Source: Chrysaora quinquecirrha
Lineage: Eukaryota > Cnidaria > Scyphozoa > Semaeostomeae > Pelagiidae
Direction of reading: 5' to 3'
DNA length: 64,000 nt
Assembly (NCBI GenBank): GCA_014526335.1
Contig: JACTAT010000021.1
Location: 4,328,470 to 4,392,469, forward strand
In this document: positions 1 to 10,280 of the stretch, piece after piece
Position numbering within the stretch: position 1 is the first letter of the stretch
Layout of the letters: every line of letters starts with the position of its first letter
Notes under the pieces: generated by a model
Told to the model about the DNA's origin: nothing
What the model saw: only the letters and a program-made list of their open reading frames with translations
The model's database searches: none
Made by a program: the position numbers and the translations under genes

Positions 1-53
1 AGCCATTGAAGACACCATTTTCAAGCTTGTTCAAACGATTGCCTTTCAGTGAT
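1..53 (-). CDS. Leucine-rich-repeat exon, cut by window edge (LRR gene, exon 8 seen)
   Basis: On the minus strand an acceptor (TTTAG) at 54-58 opens an exon that runs off the window edge. It encodes an LRR unit of the form SLKGNRLNKLENGVFNG (LxxNxLxxLxxGxFxG). The first exon base completes the Leu codon left by the previous exon, the same phase as the other LRR exons of this gene. It is the most 3' exon visible; the remainder of the gene lies beyond position 1. Confidence 0.72.
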
Positions 54-408
54 CTAAAGAATAACAGCAATTTGCCATTCAAATTTTAAACAGTAAACAT
101 TGAGCATCAAAGTTCATATTATGATCTATTAAGAATTTAAAAGAAATTGATAGATTAAAGTAATTGGGGCGACCCCAGCTTGCGAAAATTCAAGAAAGTA
201 GATGAACCTAAACAATTTGCCTCTCCCTTAAGGTAGCGCCACTGCTGAATCACTAGAGGAAACACACAGCAAAGAGAACACAGTCACAAAGAATATATCC
301 ATAAAAAATATAGCAACAAAGAAAACATCGAAAAAGTGTATGTTAGGGCCAGATTACAAGCATATTTCAGAGCCCAGACAGAAGATATAGGGTAGAGGTG
401 GGAGTAAT

Positions 409-513
409 CAACCTCGTACCCAGGGTAAATAGGACCTCTACGTGAACACTGCGCTGCCTATCTGTTGCGGGCTGAGCTAACAACAGCAACAACAGATGTC
501 CTTGGGAACGTTG
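409..513. mobile_element. 105-bp Mutator-like MITE with perfect 9-bp target duplication
   Basis: The left end CAACCTCGTACCCAGG and the right end CCTTGGGAACGTTG are imperfect inverted repeats. The same 9 bases, GGGAGTAAT, flank both sides (400-408 and 514-522). This is a short relative of the 400-bp elements at 9781 and 10704. A 9-bp target duplication is the usual signature of Mutator-like transposases. No coding capacity. Confidence 0.75.
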
Positions 514-522
514 GGGAGTAAT

Positions 523-1336
523 TGTATAGCGGGAGTTATCGTACATTTCGACATTTGATAAAATTATTAAAATTGGACACTTAAGAAAATTTAATTCAAA
601 GGACGGCAGGATAAGTGCAAAACTACATTCTTACATTCTACAGCCCAAAAAGAAACTAGTAGTGCGGGGGACTGGAAAAATGGCGTTCGGGCGAAACTCG
701 ACGCCGCTAAGGCAGTGTCTTGTTTGACACTGCTTAAAAAGACAAAACCCCTTAGAAATTTATTCCAGAAGCATTTTTCAAATCTTGGGACTTATGACCA
801 AACCATGAACTGAAAAACTGATAAAACTGCAGCGTTTTTGTACTCTTTTTTTAAAATAACAAACTGTACGGAAACGACCGCCGCTGTAAAAAAACTCCCG
901 CATCGAGTACTACTAACAAAAAACGATTTTTTAAGTCATTGAAAAGGTTTTATGTCTTGAAAGTCTATATTTTGACACAAAAAGGGTCGGTCTAAAACAA
1001 TGTAAGGATATTTTTGTACATTGAAAAACAGATTGCAAAATATAGGCCTAAAAAGCTTAACTGTACGATTACTCCCACGTCTACCCTACCTGTTCTAACG
1101 TCTATTGCAAACCGAGCGCTGGCTTATCAACATACCCCCCCCCCCCCACCCCTAGACATCTCCACCTAAACTTATTCATAGACTCTGGTTTATTTTGAGA
1201 TAAAAGCTAAATTTGACCCAGATTTCGATTCTGACTTTGTTGGACTTGCTAAAAGTCTCTGTCTCCCTTTTTTCTCAATGAGAGAGGCTTGCAAGAGATC
1301 CAGCGCTTCTTTAATAAGCGTGATTCTTTTATTAAC
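523..1336. other. Intronic stretch without recognised gene
   Basis: Lies in an intron of the minus-strand LRR gene. AT-rich, with a C homopolymer at about 1136-1147. I see no exon-like or repeat-like structure I can name. Confidence 0.4.
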
Positions 1337-1709
1337 TACGCGTATTTTTTTATAAGAAACTAAAAATTGATCCAGTACTGAACGTTTCTTAAAATTTTCA
1401 GATTTTGAGTACTGAAAGTTTCTTAAGAGTATCTTTAATATCCATATTGGCAACATAGTTATTCTATCTGAATGACGTTTCAAATCCATTTATCGATCGT
1501 ATATGAATGCATATGGGTTTCCTGTTTGCCTGCTTGCTACAGAAATGCTTTATTGCAGACGAAACACAGGAAATAGGAGAAAATATTTCGCAGATTGATG
1601 TGAAAAGTTTCCTACGCTAAAAAAAATCAAGTACTGCAGTTTCTTAAATTTTTGGTCATTCGAGAGTCTTGGTTTCTTATAACGAGTTTCTTATAAAAAA
1701 ATACGTGTA
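1337..1709. mobile_element. Word-built MITE, GTTTCTTA (AAGAAAC) family
   Basis: Terminal inverted repeats TACGCGTATTTTTTT / ATACGTGTA. The word AAGAAAC or its complement follows the left end, recurs near 1380 and 1420, and forms the double right-end module (GTTTCTTATAA then GTTTCTTATAAAAAAA). The same interior occurs at 39234, 41388 and 48938. Non-coding; the ORF on its minus strand is a shadow. Confidence 0.75.
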
Positions 1710-1771
1710 GTTCTATTGACACAAGAATGTAGATGAAAAGACGGATGAACATGTTACTTGTAGCAACTTAC

Positions 1772-1843
1772 AGCTGCCTAAGGTTCACCAATCCAAGGAA
1801 AGAGTCTTTTTGTAGAAAGTCCAAATGATTGTTGTTCAAAAAC
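1772..1843 (-). CDS. Leucine-rich-repeat exon (LRR gene, exon 7)
   Basis: Exactly 72 nt on the minus strand, with acceptor TTTCAG and donor GTAAGT. It reads FLNNNHLDFLQKDSF-LGLVNLRQL, a canonical 24-residue LRR. Phase matches the neighbouring LRR exons: it enters after 2 bases of a Leu codon and leaves with 2 bases. It sits between the exons at 3899 and 1. Confidence 0.85.
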
Positions 1844-2105
1844 CTGAAATTATAAAACCTGATATAAGATAAAGAAAAATGATCAGGTTCGGGATACACA
1901 GAATCTAAAGGGGGTTCAACGTATCCAATGTGTTTTGGCACAGATGCAGGTGCTCAAAACACGTAACTTAGGACATTATTCCCAGAATTCCCTTGCAAAA
2001 TTCTTAATAAACAAATGACTCAGTAAATGAAGGTTGCTATATGCGGGATTCTGAATGGCGATACACAGCTGACACATTTTCGGACAAACGAAAAAGTTTT
2101 CTTCG

Positions 2106-2422
2106 TCTAATACTCCTCAGAGTATGAACATCAGAAACAGAGAGAAACAATAAACTAAGGCGGAATTTATCCCCAGATGCGGCTCGAAATGCACCAATCA
2201 GAAGAGAAGCTGAATTGGCATTGTGTTTTAAACACCAATCAGCCTATAGCGGGAAGGACAATGGAAATTAATTGAAGATTCCAAGTGAGAAAACGAACTC
2301 TATCTGTCTACACAGAACCGGCTTTTTGGTTTTGCTGTGGACAGATCCCAAAACGTTGAGGTAAAACGAGGATCTAGCTCTGCCAATTATTCGAAACCTA
2401 TCCTCGTTGTAATGCCGGATTC
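2106..2422 (-). mobile_element. Penelope-like element A, 3'-terminal remnant
   Basis: Minus strand. It carries the last residues of the element-A protein (a motif like EDRFRIIGRARS) and then the conserved 3' tail with CTGTCCACA, ACCAATCAG and GGCGGAATTTATCC. The same tail occurs at 12296, 14572, 17540, 23214 and 43010, so it marks element-A 3' ends. 5'-truncated, as is usual for these retroelements. Confidence 0.6.
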
Positions 2423-2445
2423 TCTGTATTTATAGGGTGGTGGAA

Positions 2446-2946
2446 TACACGCAGTTTTTTTATAAGCAACTTCGCTTGGCCCTAGTTCCAAAAGTTGCTT
2501 ATTTTTGGACCTTTTATGGCCACCTTTTAGTAGCAAAAGTTGCTTAACAGTTGCTTAATTCTAAATGTATCTATGCCCTAAGAATAGTATAAAGGCTAGA
2601 AAAACGACAAAATCTAACATTGCGCATAAAATGACTGGAATAATTTCTCCGTGTTGATATATTGTTGCCATTTGAGGCTTGTATTGAAAGTTAAATGGAA
2701 ACCCCTCAATGAAATGCCTCACTTAAAGAGGAACACTCCGTTGATAGCCTATGCGAGTTTTTACGGCAAATGAATGGAAATGGCTTCTATGTTGATCAAT
2801 CCTCGATTGCTTGCACTATAAAAATTATCAAAAATTGAAAAAGTTGCTTCAGTTTTTTTCCTGTGGTACTATACGTTGCTTAAACTTTTAGGCCTTCTAC
2901 ATCTCGGTTGCTTATAAGCGGTTGCTTATAAAAAAAACTGCGTGTA
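2446..2946. mobile_element. Word-built MITE, GTTGCTTA (AAGCAAC) family
   Basis: Left end TACACGCAGTTTTTTTATAA, right end its complement ending CTGCGTGTA. The word AAGCAAC/GTTGCTTA appears about eight times: at the left end, near 2494, as a pair at 2538-2556, near 2841 and 2874, and as the double right-end module at 2907-2932. TGGAA flanks both sides, but that may be chance. Confidence 0.8.
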
Positions 2947-3040
2947 TGGAATTAATACTAAAATTCCGAGATAAGTTAAACTATTCTTATGAAAATAATA
3001 CTGAAAATTTCCCATGATGTTGAAATCGTTTGATTCACAA

Positions 3041-3888
3041 TACAAGCATTTTTTATGAATAGCCTTTTTATGAGGAACCTAGCTACACGTAGAAGGCCCA
3101 AGATTTAAAGAACTTATACTACTAAAGTGAAAATCATTAAGGAACTTTTGAATGTTGAATACTTTTATCACTGCAAATAATCAAGAATTAGAAAGCCGGT
3201 TCCATTCATTTGCAGTCGAAAATCACATAAATTATACGTTACAAATGTATCAAATGTTTTCTTGAGTATTCTCGAGCTCTGCTTACATGCAAGTGTCTCT
3301 ATAGTCATGACATTGAATGTGCAGTTAAAATTAAGGAACTATTCTCACCGGATGCAAATCTCTGAATTTGTAACTAGGCTAAGATAAGACAGTCTAATGA
3401 CCTCCTGGGGATACATTCAGCTAGGTAATGACCTCCTAAGGGGATTTGTTGGGTTATAAAACTCATTGCATGTGATTTAGCCATCCTTCTTCAGCAACTC
3501 GCAATATAACATAAGCTGCCCCTCCACTCCTCCCGCAGCGACGGTCTCGCCTATTCTCTACCTTTCAAACAGTGAAGCCTCCTTCGCACTCTCCATATCT
3601 TAGCCAATAGAAAGGAAAAGAATAGGATTCGGTGATGATAGAATACTATTAGGAACTAGGACTTTTGAAACTAAAATTGACTAAAAAGTGGTCCAAAAAT
3701 AAGGCATTTTAAAGGCAATAGACGTGCATGAAGACAAAGCAGGCCCTTTTGAATTCCTAAACAAAAGGCAATTTAGCTATTCTTCTCTTATTCAATTTTG
3801 ATTGATGGGTGGCTTAAGCAACTTTTACACCTTTCGATTCCCTTTAAGAACTAGGCCTTGAGCCAGGTTCTTTATAAAAAAGCGTGTA
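3041..3888. mobile_element. Word-built MITE, GTTCCTTA (AAGGAAC) family, interrupted
   Basis: The left part aligns with the copies at 7105 and 13751. After AAGGAACTATT it is broken at 3344 by about 307 bp, which ends in a repeat of ACTATT (3645-3650). The element then resumes, is disturbed again around 3715-3835, and ends AAGCGTGTA at 3888. That end is 10 bp from the coding exon at 3899. Confidence 0.7.
3344..3650. mobile_element. Insertion inside the AAGGAAC MITE
   Basis: Splits the host MITE, with ACTATT at both junctions (3338-3343 and 3645-3650), consistent with a 6-bp target duplication. The interior includes paired AATGACCTCCT segments (3397 and 3427). I do not recognise the family. Confidence 0.4.
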
Positions 3889-3898
3889 ACAAACTTAC

Positions 3899-3970
3899 AA
3901 TTCTTCTAAGTGATCAAGCCCATCAAATGCAGATCTAGTCACATTTCGTAGTCTATTGTAACCGATGGTT
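3899..3970 (-). CDS. Leucine-rich-repeat exon (LRR gene, exon 6)
   Basis: 72 nt on the minus strand between acceptor CTTTAG and donor GTAAGTTTG. It encodes TIGYNRLRNVTRSAF-DGLDHLEEL, one LRR with Asn at the conserved turn position. Same phase as the other LRR exons. The word-built MITE at 3041-3888 ends only 10 bp beyond the donor side, so the insertion nearly abuts the splice site. Confidence 0.85.
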
Positions 3971-4218
3971 CTAAAGATAGAGAATCGTGCAAAAATAAGA
4001 AAAAAATACGAAAATCAATCACTAAAAATCAGCGTATCATCAAACTAAAACCCAAAAATAACATAAGATTGAACCCCAATTTCTGTTCGACGGGAGGCTC
4101 TTATTCGGGGTTCACGGGATTAAAGGAGTTCATTTAATTGAAGAATTGTGGTATTCAAATAATCATTTTAAAGATAAACAAGCCAAAAAAGCCCTTAATG
4201 TTCTCTATAAGCATTTTT

Positions 4219-4352
4219 GAAGGTGCTGTGGCGTCGTGGTGTTGCAGCGTGGTCAGGGTTCAAGCCCAGCCACGGTAGCGTCTCAGTCAGGATCGTGATC
4301 TCGATACGTTAGTCTACTACTGAGATCCTAATGACGCCATTTTACCTCATCC
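4219..4352 (+). mobile_element. tRNA-derived SINE
   Basis: The head GGTGCTGTGGCGTCGTGGTG resembles an RNA polymerase III A box and GGTTCAAGCCC a B box. A shared body follows (CCACGGTAGCGTC, GTCAGGATCGTGATCTCGA, TACTGAGATCCTAA). Related copies are at 8014 (reverse), 19896 and 30566. Confidence 0.65.
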
Positions 4353-4377
4353 CTTGCTTAGCAAGTACGCAATTCCA

Positions 4378-4835
4378 CGCTAGCGAATCTATAATCACTA
4401 CTGTGGTGGATAATCACTACTGTGGTGGTACCTTTTGCGTGCTGTTGTGGTAGTTTCTGCGTACTGTGCTGGATAATCACTACTTATGGTGGGTTATCAT
4501 GCTTGTTGTGGTGGTAGCTTTTGGGTACTGTGGTAGAAAATCACTACTTGTGGTGATTTATTATGCTTGATGTGGTTAATACTAAATTATAGCAAAGCTC
4601 TATAGATCAAGCAAGAAAAAACCACAAAATCCACCACAGTACTCAAAAATACCACCACATCAAGCAAAATAAGCCACCACAGTACGCCAAAATTACCACC
4701 ACAACAAGCATAATAACCCACCACATCAAGCATAATAACCCACCACAAGTAGTGATTATCCACCACAGTACGCAAAAACTACCACCACAGTACGCAGAAA
4801 CAGCCATCACAGTAGTGACTATAGATTCGCTAGCG
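4378..4835. repeat. Fold-back element built of GTGGTGG words, capped by CGCTAGCG
   Basis: Both ends are CGCTAGCGAATCTATA, itself starting with a palindrome. The left arm repeats CACTACTGTGGTGG, GCGTACTGTG and TTATCATGCTTG. The right arm (from about 4600) is its reverse complement, so the whole can fold into one long hairpin. AATTC lies close to both outer ends. Related structures at 54141 and 58672. ORFs reading through it are artefacts of the repeat. Confidence 0.75.
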
Positions 4836-5189
4836 TTAATTCGGATGCACCTTCCTACCATCTAGTTTTAATCAGTTTTCTCAGTTTATAAACCATGTGT
4901 TTGCCACGTGACTGGTTTGGCTTATGACATGCCTTTTTAAACGCTTTTCAAGTTAGCAGATATTCAACAACTTCTATGGGAAATTTTTAGGTTATCGGCT
5001 TTCCGCAGAATTACCTGTCGAACATGTTTAGAATTTCCGGGAGATTGCCCTTGCTGTGTGGCAAAGTAAAAGCCACGTAAGCTAAACGGAAACAAGGACC
5101 TTTTGATTTTCAATTTCACGGTCCTCTGAAATCGTAATTTTGCTGATTGAGAAAAATTAATGGCTTGTTTTAATAAACGTTTCGACTTG

Positions 5190-5810
5190 TTTAAACATGT
5201 TGGCCAACATTTTCATTGATTTGAGCGAAATTGATGTCTCACTATGATGAGCTACATCTCACTTCACTAACATGATGGCACAACATATTCATTTCGGTCG
5301 TTATTTCAGAGACCTTGAAATGAGAAATAGATTTAAGCTGACAGTATGAGTTTGACCATAAATATTCTTCTTCGTCTTCAATCCAAAGAGCTGCTTCTTT
5401 GTTGTCTTTTAGCAAAAGATAATTTACATATGATGTACAAACATGTTGGCCTATTTCAAGCCAATATGTTGGCCAACAATGTTGGCACGGTTTGCGCCTG
5501 CCTTAAGGCCATGGCCAAACGACAAAAGATTGTTGGTCAAAGACTTGAAATTCGCTTGTCAAGCAAAATGTTTGACCGTTTGGCCACGTCCAAAAACATT
5601 GTTCGTCCAAATTTTTTTCCGTGCGTCAAGCAAAAATGTTTTTGAAGTTTTCAAAAACATCACGCCATAAATTGGTTACTCTTGCTTGTCAAGTAATACT
5701 TGATCGTTTGGCCGCCTTTCCAACAATACTTGTCAAACATTTTTTTGTTATTGTCATGCTTCAATAACTTGCAACAATTCGGAACCTAGCGACATTTTTT
5801 AACAACAAAA
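5190..5810. repeat. Cluster of TGTTGGCCAACA words
   Basis: Palindromic TGTTGGCCAACA and its halves recur (about 5198, 5442, 5466, 5481), followed by TTGGCACGGTTTGCGCC. Related words, TTTGACCGTTTGGCCAC and GCTTGTCAAG, continue to about 5740. The same words occur at 31600-32510. No believable coding region. Confidence 0.55.
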
Positions 5811-5929
5811 CGTTCGTGCTTGCGCATTAGCAAAGGCTTCTTTGTTCCAAAATATTGGACAAAAATGTTTTTGGATGTGGCGAAACGGTCAAACATTTGT
5901 TGTAAAGCAAATTTGAAGTGTTGGACCAA

Positions 5930-6434
5930 TAACGTTTGTTTCTATAAGCAATTTCTCTCAGGCCTAGTTCAAAAGATTGCTTATTTTTGGACCTCTTATG
6001 GCCATCTTTTAGTAGCAAAAGTTGCCTAGTAGTTGCTTAATTTCAACTGTATATTTTTTCCCCAAGAAAAGTTTAGAGGCTAGAAAAACAGCAAAATCTA
6101 ACATTGCACATAGACTGACTGGATTCATTTCTCCCTGCTGATATTATTACCCCTGTTACCATACAGAGACTTTATATTGCAAGTTAAACGATAACCCTCC
6201 AATGAAATGCTTCACATAATGAGTAACATTACATTAACATGCTAATTTTGTCGGCAAATGAATGGAAATAGCTTCTATGTTGATCAATCCTCCATTGCTC
6301 GCAATGATATAAATCACTGGAAATTTATAATGTTGCTTAGGTTTTTGTCCTCTGGTACTATACGTTGCTTAAAAATTTATGCCTTCTACATCTTGGTTGC
6401 TTATAAGTGGTTGCTTATAAAAAAACTGCGTGTA
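5930..6434. mobile_element. Word-built MITE, GTTGCTTA family, degenerate left end
   Basis: The left end has decayed (ACGTTTGTTTCTATAAGCAA); the right end is intact, ending CTGCGTGTA. The interior matches 2446-2946. Immediately followed head-to-tail by a second copy at 6435. Confidence 0.7.
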
Positions 6435-6926
6435 TTACGCAGTTTTTATAAGCAACTTCGCTCGGCCCTAGTTCCAAAAGTTGCTTATTTTTGGACCTTT
6501 ATGGCCACCTTTTAGTAGCAAAAGTTGCTTAATAGTTGCTTAATTTTAACTGTATCTTTTTGCCCTAAGAATAGTATAGAGGCTAGAAAAACAGCAAAAT
6601 CTAACATTGCACATAAAATGACTGGAATTATTTCTCCCTGCTGATATTGTTACCATTTGAGACTTGGTATTGAAAGTTAAACGGAAACCCCTCAATGAAA
6701 TGCCTCACTTAACGAGAAACACTCCGTTTATATGCGAGTTTTGACGACAAATGAATGGAAATAGCTTCTATTTTGATCAATCCTTGATTGCTTGCAGTGA
6801 TATAAATTATAAAAATTTAAAAAGTTGCTTAGGTTTTTTTCCTGTGGTACTATACGTTGCTTAAACTTTCAGGCCTTCTACATCTTGGTTGCTTATAAGC
6901 GGTTGCTTATAAAAAAACTGCGTGTA
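6435..6926. mobile_element. Word-built MITE, GTTGCTTA family, second tandem copy
   Basis: Starts ACGCAGTTTTTATAAGCAAC directly after the previous copy and ends CTGCGTGTA. Same word positions as 2446-2946. The junction between the two copies has lost part of the left terminus. Confidence 0.75.
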
Positions 6927-7104
6927 TATTCCAAATACCCCTGGAGAAAAAGAAATTTAAAGGCTGTTAGCTAGGTTAACCACGTCTGGAAAGTTTTTGG
7001 ATATATTTTAGATGCTTATCAGTGCACTGTTTTACTAAAGGGTGGTGGTTGTGTGTGTACGGGGATCATACGATCATGACAGTACTACGATCATTTTTAG
7101 GTTA

Positions 7105-7510
7105 TACACGCTTTTTTTTATAAGGAACCACTTTATAAGGAACCTACATGTAGAAGGCCCGGAAATTTAAAGAACTTATACTACTAAAGAGAAAATCATT
7201 AAGGAACTTTTGAATGTTGAATACTTTTATCATTGCAAATAATCAAGAATTAGAAAGCAGGTTCCATACATTTGCAGCCGAAAATCACATAAATTGTACG
7301 CTACGCATGTATCAAATGTTTCTTTGAGTAGTCTCGAGCTTTGCTCACATGCAAATGTCTCTCTTTTATTGTTAAGACCACTGTATGTGCAGTTAAAATT
7401 AAGGAACTATTAAGGAACTTTTGAAACTACAATTGTCTCAAAAGAGGCCCAAAAATAAGGAACTTAAAGAACTAGGCCTTGAGATAGGTTCCTTATGAAA
7501 AAAGCGTGTA
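7105..7510. mobile_element. Word-built MITE, GTTCCTTA (AAGGAAC) family
   Basis: TACACGCTTTTTTTTATAAG left end, AAAAAAGCGTGTA right end. AAGGAAC words lie at the left double module, near 7201 and 7402-7420, and at the right end (GGTTCCTTATG). The interior contains the conserved ATTTGCAG and GAGCTTTGCTCACATGC segments. Confidence 0.8.
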
Positions 7511-8013
7511 ATAGGCTTTCATGTTTATGTTCTTTTTTCAGTTCTAACAAAAGACGCCTGTATAAAGCCTTCAGCTAATTTACCATGCGATCATCCTAAG
7601 GAAGAATGTTGAACTGTTGGATAAAGTAATGTAATAGTTTCGTTCCAAATCAGATTTTTGGCCTGGTATTGTTCCTTTTTATCAACTTAAGGATTGGTTT
7701 GTATTCATGTTTGCTGAAGTGTATACCAAAATCCATGAAAGTTTGAAAAACTGGGAGGGTACAATGGTAGATTTTAGTGGAACTTAATCCGTTTTATTAG
7801 TAGAGAAAGGGGTTTTGTTGAGATTTGGGTAGCCTTACATATTTTTCCCACGGTGACGTTGTCTTGTAGATGAAATGGTGGGTTAATAGCTAAAGTCTTG
7901 ATCTTCTTAGGTATCGGTAGATTATGGCCGAAGACCAATTTTCTCGGCAATCCCAAACATTTTTGTCAGAAGCTTGACTTTCTTGGAATTGACTCTGTAT
8001 CGATATGTCGATT
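7511..8013. other. Intronic stretch; one short minus-strand reading frame
   Basis: A 60-codon minus-strand frame (7774-7956) includes NPPFHLQDNVTVGKICKATQ. It has no start context or splice partners that I can see, and I do not recognise it. It may be decayed repeat coding sequence. Confidence 0.25.
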
Positions 8014-8197
8014 GAAGGTGAAGGTGAAGGTTAAATGGTGTTTTAGCGCCCTTCGTTAGGATCTCAGTATTAGGTTAACTAATCGAGACCTCGACCCTGG
8101 CTGTGACGCTACCGTGGCAGGGCTCAAAACCTGACCACACTGAGCTTCTGACACCAGGAGTCAGCTGGATTACACCACGACGCCACAGCACCTTCAT
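8014..8197 (-). mobile_element. tRNA-derived SINE, near full length
   Basis: On the minus strand: A-box-like TGGCGTCGTGGTG, B-box-like GGTTTTGAGCCC, body CACGGTAGCGTCACAGCC and GAGGTCTCGATTAGTTAACC, ending in a short GAAGGT repeat tail (8014-8030). Best-preserved copy of the SINE family seen at 4219, 19896 and 30566. Confidence 0.7.
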
Positions 8198-8369
8198 TGC
8201 TCCTGTGACAGCTGAGAAAAGTTCGAAATCTAACAGCCAGACATCGGCCTCGGAAAACTTTGAAGGAAACGTGTTACCCTTTACTTGACGATGTAACCAT
8301 ATGGTTACAAACTATTGTTCCCAGTCCAATATTCCACGGTTCCGTAGAATAGCCTCAATTCGTGTTTTA

Positions 8370-8852
8370 TTACATAGAGTAATACATTTCAATCGTATTC
8401 AAAATAGCCCCTAGACTATTTCTCTTTCGCACTCTGCTTTGTTTCCACGGAATGGTGTACCTTTGGAGAAGGACTTTGAGAACTAGACTTGGGGCAAGTC
8501 TAAATAGCCCCGGGCTTAATTGCTTCAGCACATGCCGTAAGATTTTAACATTTCCTTCCACCAGATCTCTGATTTTAAACTGGGAAAAATCCTGGCCCAA
8601 ATAAGAAGTCGAAAATTCTGATTTTTTGCCAAGTAAATTACAAAGTGATAGAAAGTGAGTACTTTGCAGCTTTTCACACGGACCTTGTGCATGGCTATAA
8701 AATCGGGCCTCTTCAGTTAAGGTGGTGGCAACAGGGCATGGGCGTTTTGGGGGAAAAACTATTAAAAATTCTCCTCGCCCCCCTGAAAAATTGTTCGCAC
8801 TTTTTGTGAAAAGAGTCGTTATATCAATGTGACTTGAAGATCTGGGCAACAT
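8370..8852 (-). CDS. Unrecognised open reading frame (160 codons) inside an intron
   Basis: The longest single frame in this intron of the LRR gene, on the same strand. It begins MLPRSSSHIDITTLF and has no signal peptide, membrane span or motif I recognise. There is a leucine-rich stretch near residues 120-140. Composition resembles the surrounding intron. It could be chance, an unrecognised exon or a decayed transposon frame. I do not assign a function. Confidence 0.18.
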   Translation of the reverse strand: MLPRSSSHIDITTLFTKSANNFSGGRGEFLIVFPPKRPCPVATTLTEEARFYSHAQGPCEKLQSTHFLSLCNLLGKKSEFSTSYLGQDFSQFKIRDLVEGNVKILRHVLKQLSPGLFRLAPSLVLKVLLQRYTIPWKQSRVRKRNSLGAILNTIEMYYSM

Positions 8853-8969
8853 TTTGTAAGTATTTCAATGTTCGCAAAGTAAAGAAGGTGGTTGGCATTT
8901 TTCTTTTTATGAAAACTTGGAACCTGCCCTTATCAATCATAAGGAATAAATACATACGATAGAACTTAC

Positions 8970-9041
8970 AAGAACTGCAGCTGCTTCATAGGATTTAAAG
9001 TACCTTCTGGAATAGACCTCAAATGGTTTTCATGAAGTGAC
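8970..9041 (-). CDS. Leucine-rich-repeat exon (LRR gene, exon 5)
   Basis: 72 nt on the minus strand, with acceptor TTTGTAG and donor GTAAGT. It encodes SLHENHLRSIPEGTL-NPMKQLQFL, one LRR with the IPEG motif common in extracellular LRR proteins. Same phase as the other LRR exons. The introns on either side (about 6.2 kb upstream, 5 kb downstream) are filled with MITEs and SINEs. Confidence 0.85.
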
Positions 9042-9075
9042 CTACAAAGGAGTGTAGTAAAAGTAATAGTAATAG

Positions 9076-9467
9076 TACACGTTTTTTTTATAAGAAACCT
9101 GTTTATAAAAAACCTAGAACTCGACACCCCAAAAAGTAAGAAACTTTTAGAACTAGGAGGAAGGAGTTAAGAAACTTAAGAAATTTTTGTGTCAGTTTTC
9201 CGACATACTGAATTCACAATTGTGGACGTAGTAATCAATTCTCAAGCATTTCCGTGCGAATTCTCACACCCAGCATGGCCAATTCTTTGTAATACAATAA
9301 TATTAATAATTTTTTTGCTATATTCACATTTTTTTATCGTTTTTACTGCAATTTTTTCCATTAAATTAAGAAACTGTCAAGAAACTTTTAGAACTAAAAT
9401 TGGGCCAAAAATTAAGAAACTTTTAGAACTAGGCCCCGAGCCAGGTTTCTTATAAAAAAAACTTGTA
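9076..9467. mobile_element. Word-built MITE, AAGAAAC variant with AAGGAAC-type scaffold
   Basis: Ends TACACGTTTTTTTTATAAG and AAAACTTGTA. The right-hand sequence GAACTAGGCCCCGAGCCAGG matches the AAGGAAC family (GAACTAGGCCTTGAGG), but every word is AAGAAAC/GTTTCTTA. It is thus a word-switched relative on the same scaffold. Confidence 0.72.
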
Positions 9468-9771
9468 ATTTTGAAAGTGGCTTAGCTTAACATGTTTAAT
9501 TCAAGCCTCTCTTGTGACTGAATAATTCAATATTTCAATGTGGAACTGGCCTTTTCTGTAACTGGCCTATTCTAGTATAAATGGCCCATTCTATAACTGG
9601 TCTAACTTTCATCATGATCGTCAAATTGATTCACTCTCGCTCTCTCTCTCTTTTTCACTTGTTCTCTTGATCCGTCTGTATCTTCCATTGCCTGCCGAAG
9701 ATCTTCTTGCAGTTAATCGGTATCCACACATAGTGCTTTGAATTTCATATCATTCATTTAATTTACTGCAT
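9468..9771. other. Intronic stretch without recognised feature
   Basis: Contains a CT-rich run at about 9625-9655 and nothing else I can name. Confidence 0.4.
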
Positions 9772-9780
9772 GGTCTAACC

Positions 9781-10195
9781 CAACCTCGTCCCAATGCCCC
9801 AAATCAAATTTCCTCGAATCTCAATCGTCAAATCGTTTTGGCCCTGGTACCGGCCACAAAATTTGCCAAAATACTGGCAATTTTGGCCTAGGCATCAAAA
9901 CAAGATGTAGATTCCGAAAGCAGATGTTCTTAGAAAGAAAATGCAAAGAACTTCATCGATAGCTGTCAGGCAAGATACAATATCTTATGTAGCATCATTT
10001 TTTTGTTTTTTCACATGTTTTTTCAAATAGTTTTCGGCCTATTTTGGTGCGCAAACTGTGACGTCATTTAAAATTTCTATTGTTTGAACAGCCAATCAAA
10101 TTGCGAATAGACGAGGCCGATGCCAGGGTCGAATATGGACAGCGGAGTTTCACGTAGAGGCCTATTCACCCTGGGGACGAGGTTGGATCTAACCT
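9781..10195. mobile_element. Mutator-like MITE, about 415 bp, with 9-bp target duplication
   Basis: Left end CAACCTCGTCCC, right end CCTGGGGACGAGGTTG. The flanks GGTCTAACC (9772-9780) and GATCTAACC (10196-10204) match at 8 of 9 bases. The interior includes GGTACCGGCCACAAAATTTG and GGCAATTTTGGCCTAGGCAT, shared with 10704, 59231 and 63852. Confidence 0.85.
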
Positions 10196-10280
10196 GGTCA
10201 AAAATCAATAACTGCAATAAACTAATAAAATCCCATGTCCTCTTTTATTGCTGCATGGTGGTAACACTGTTGACTATTGA

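Noticed and set aside
4378..4861. Direct-repeat array considered as CRISPR-like or satellite
   Set aside because: The arms are inverted, words are shuffled, and the host is eukaryotic; a fold-back element explains it.
5346..5670. 99- and 75-codon frames on the plus strand
   Set aside because: They lie in the TGTTGGCCAACA repeat cluster; overlapping frames, no domain.
9189..9455. 88-codon plus frame
   Set aside because: Lies wholly inside a word-built MITE.
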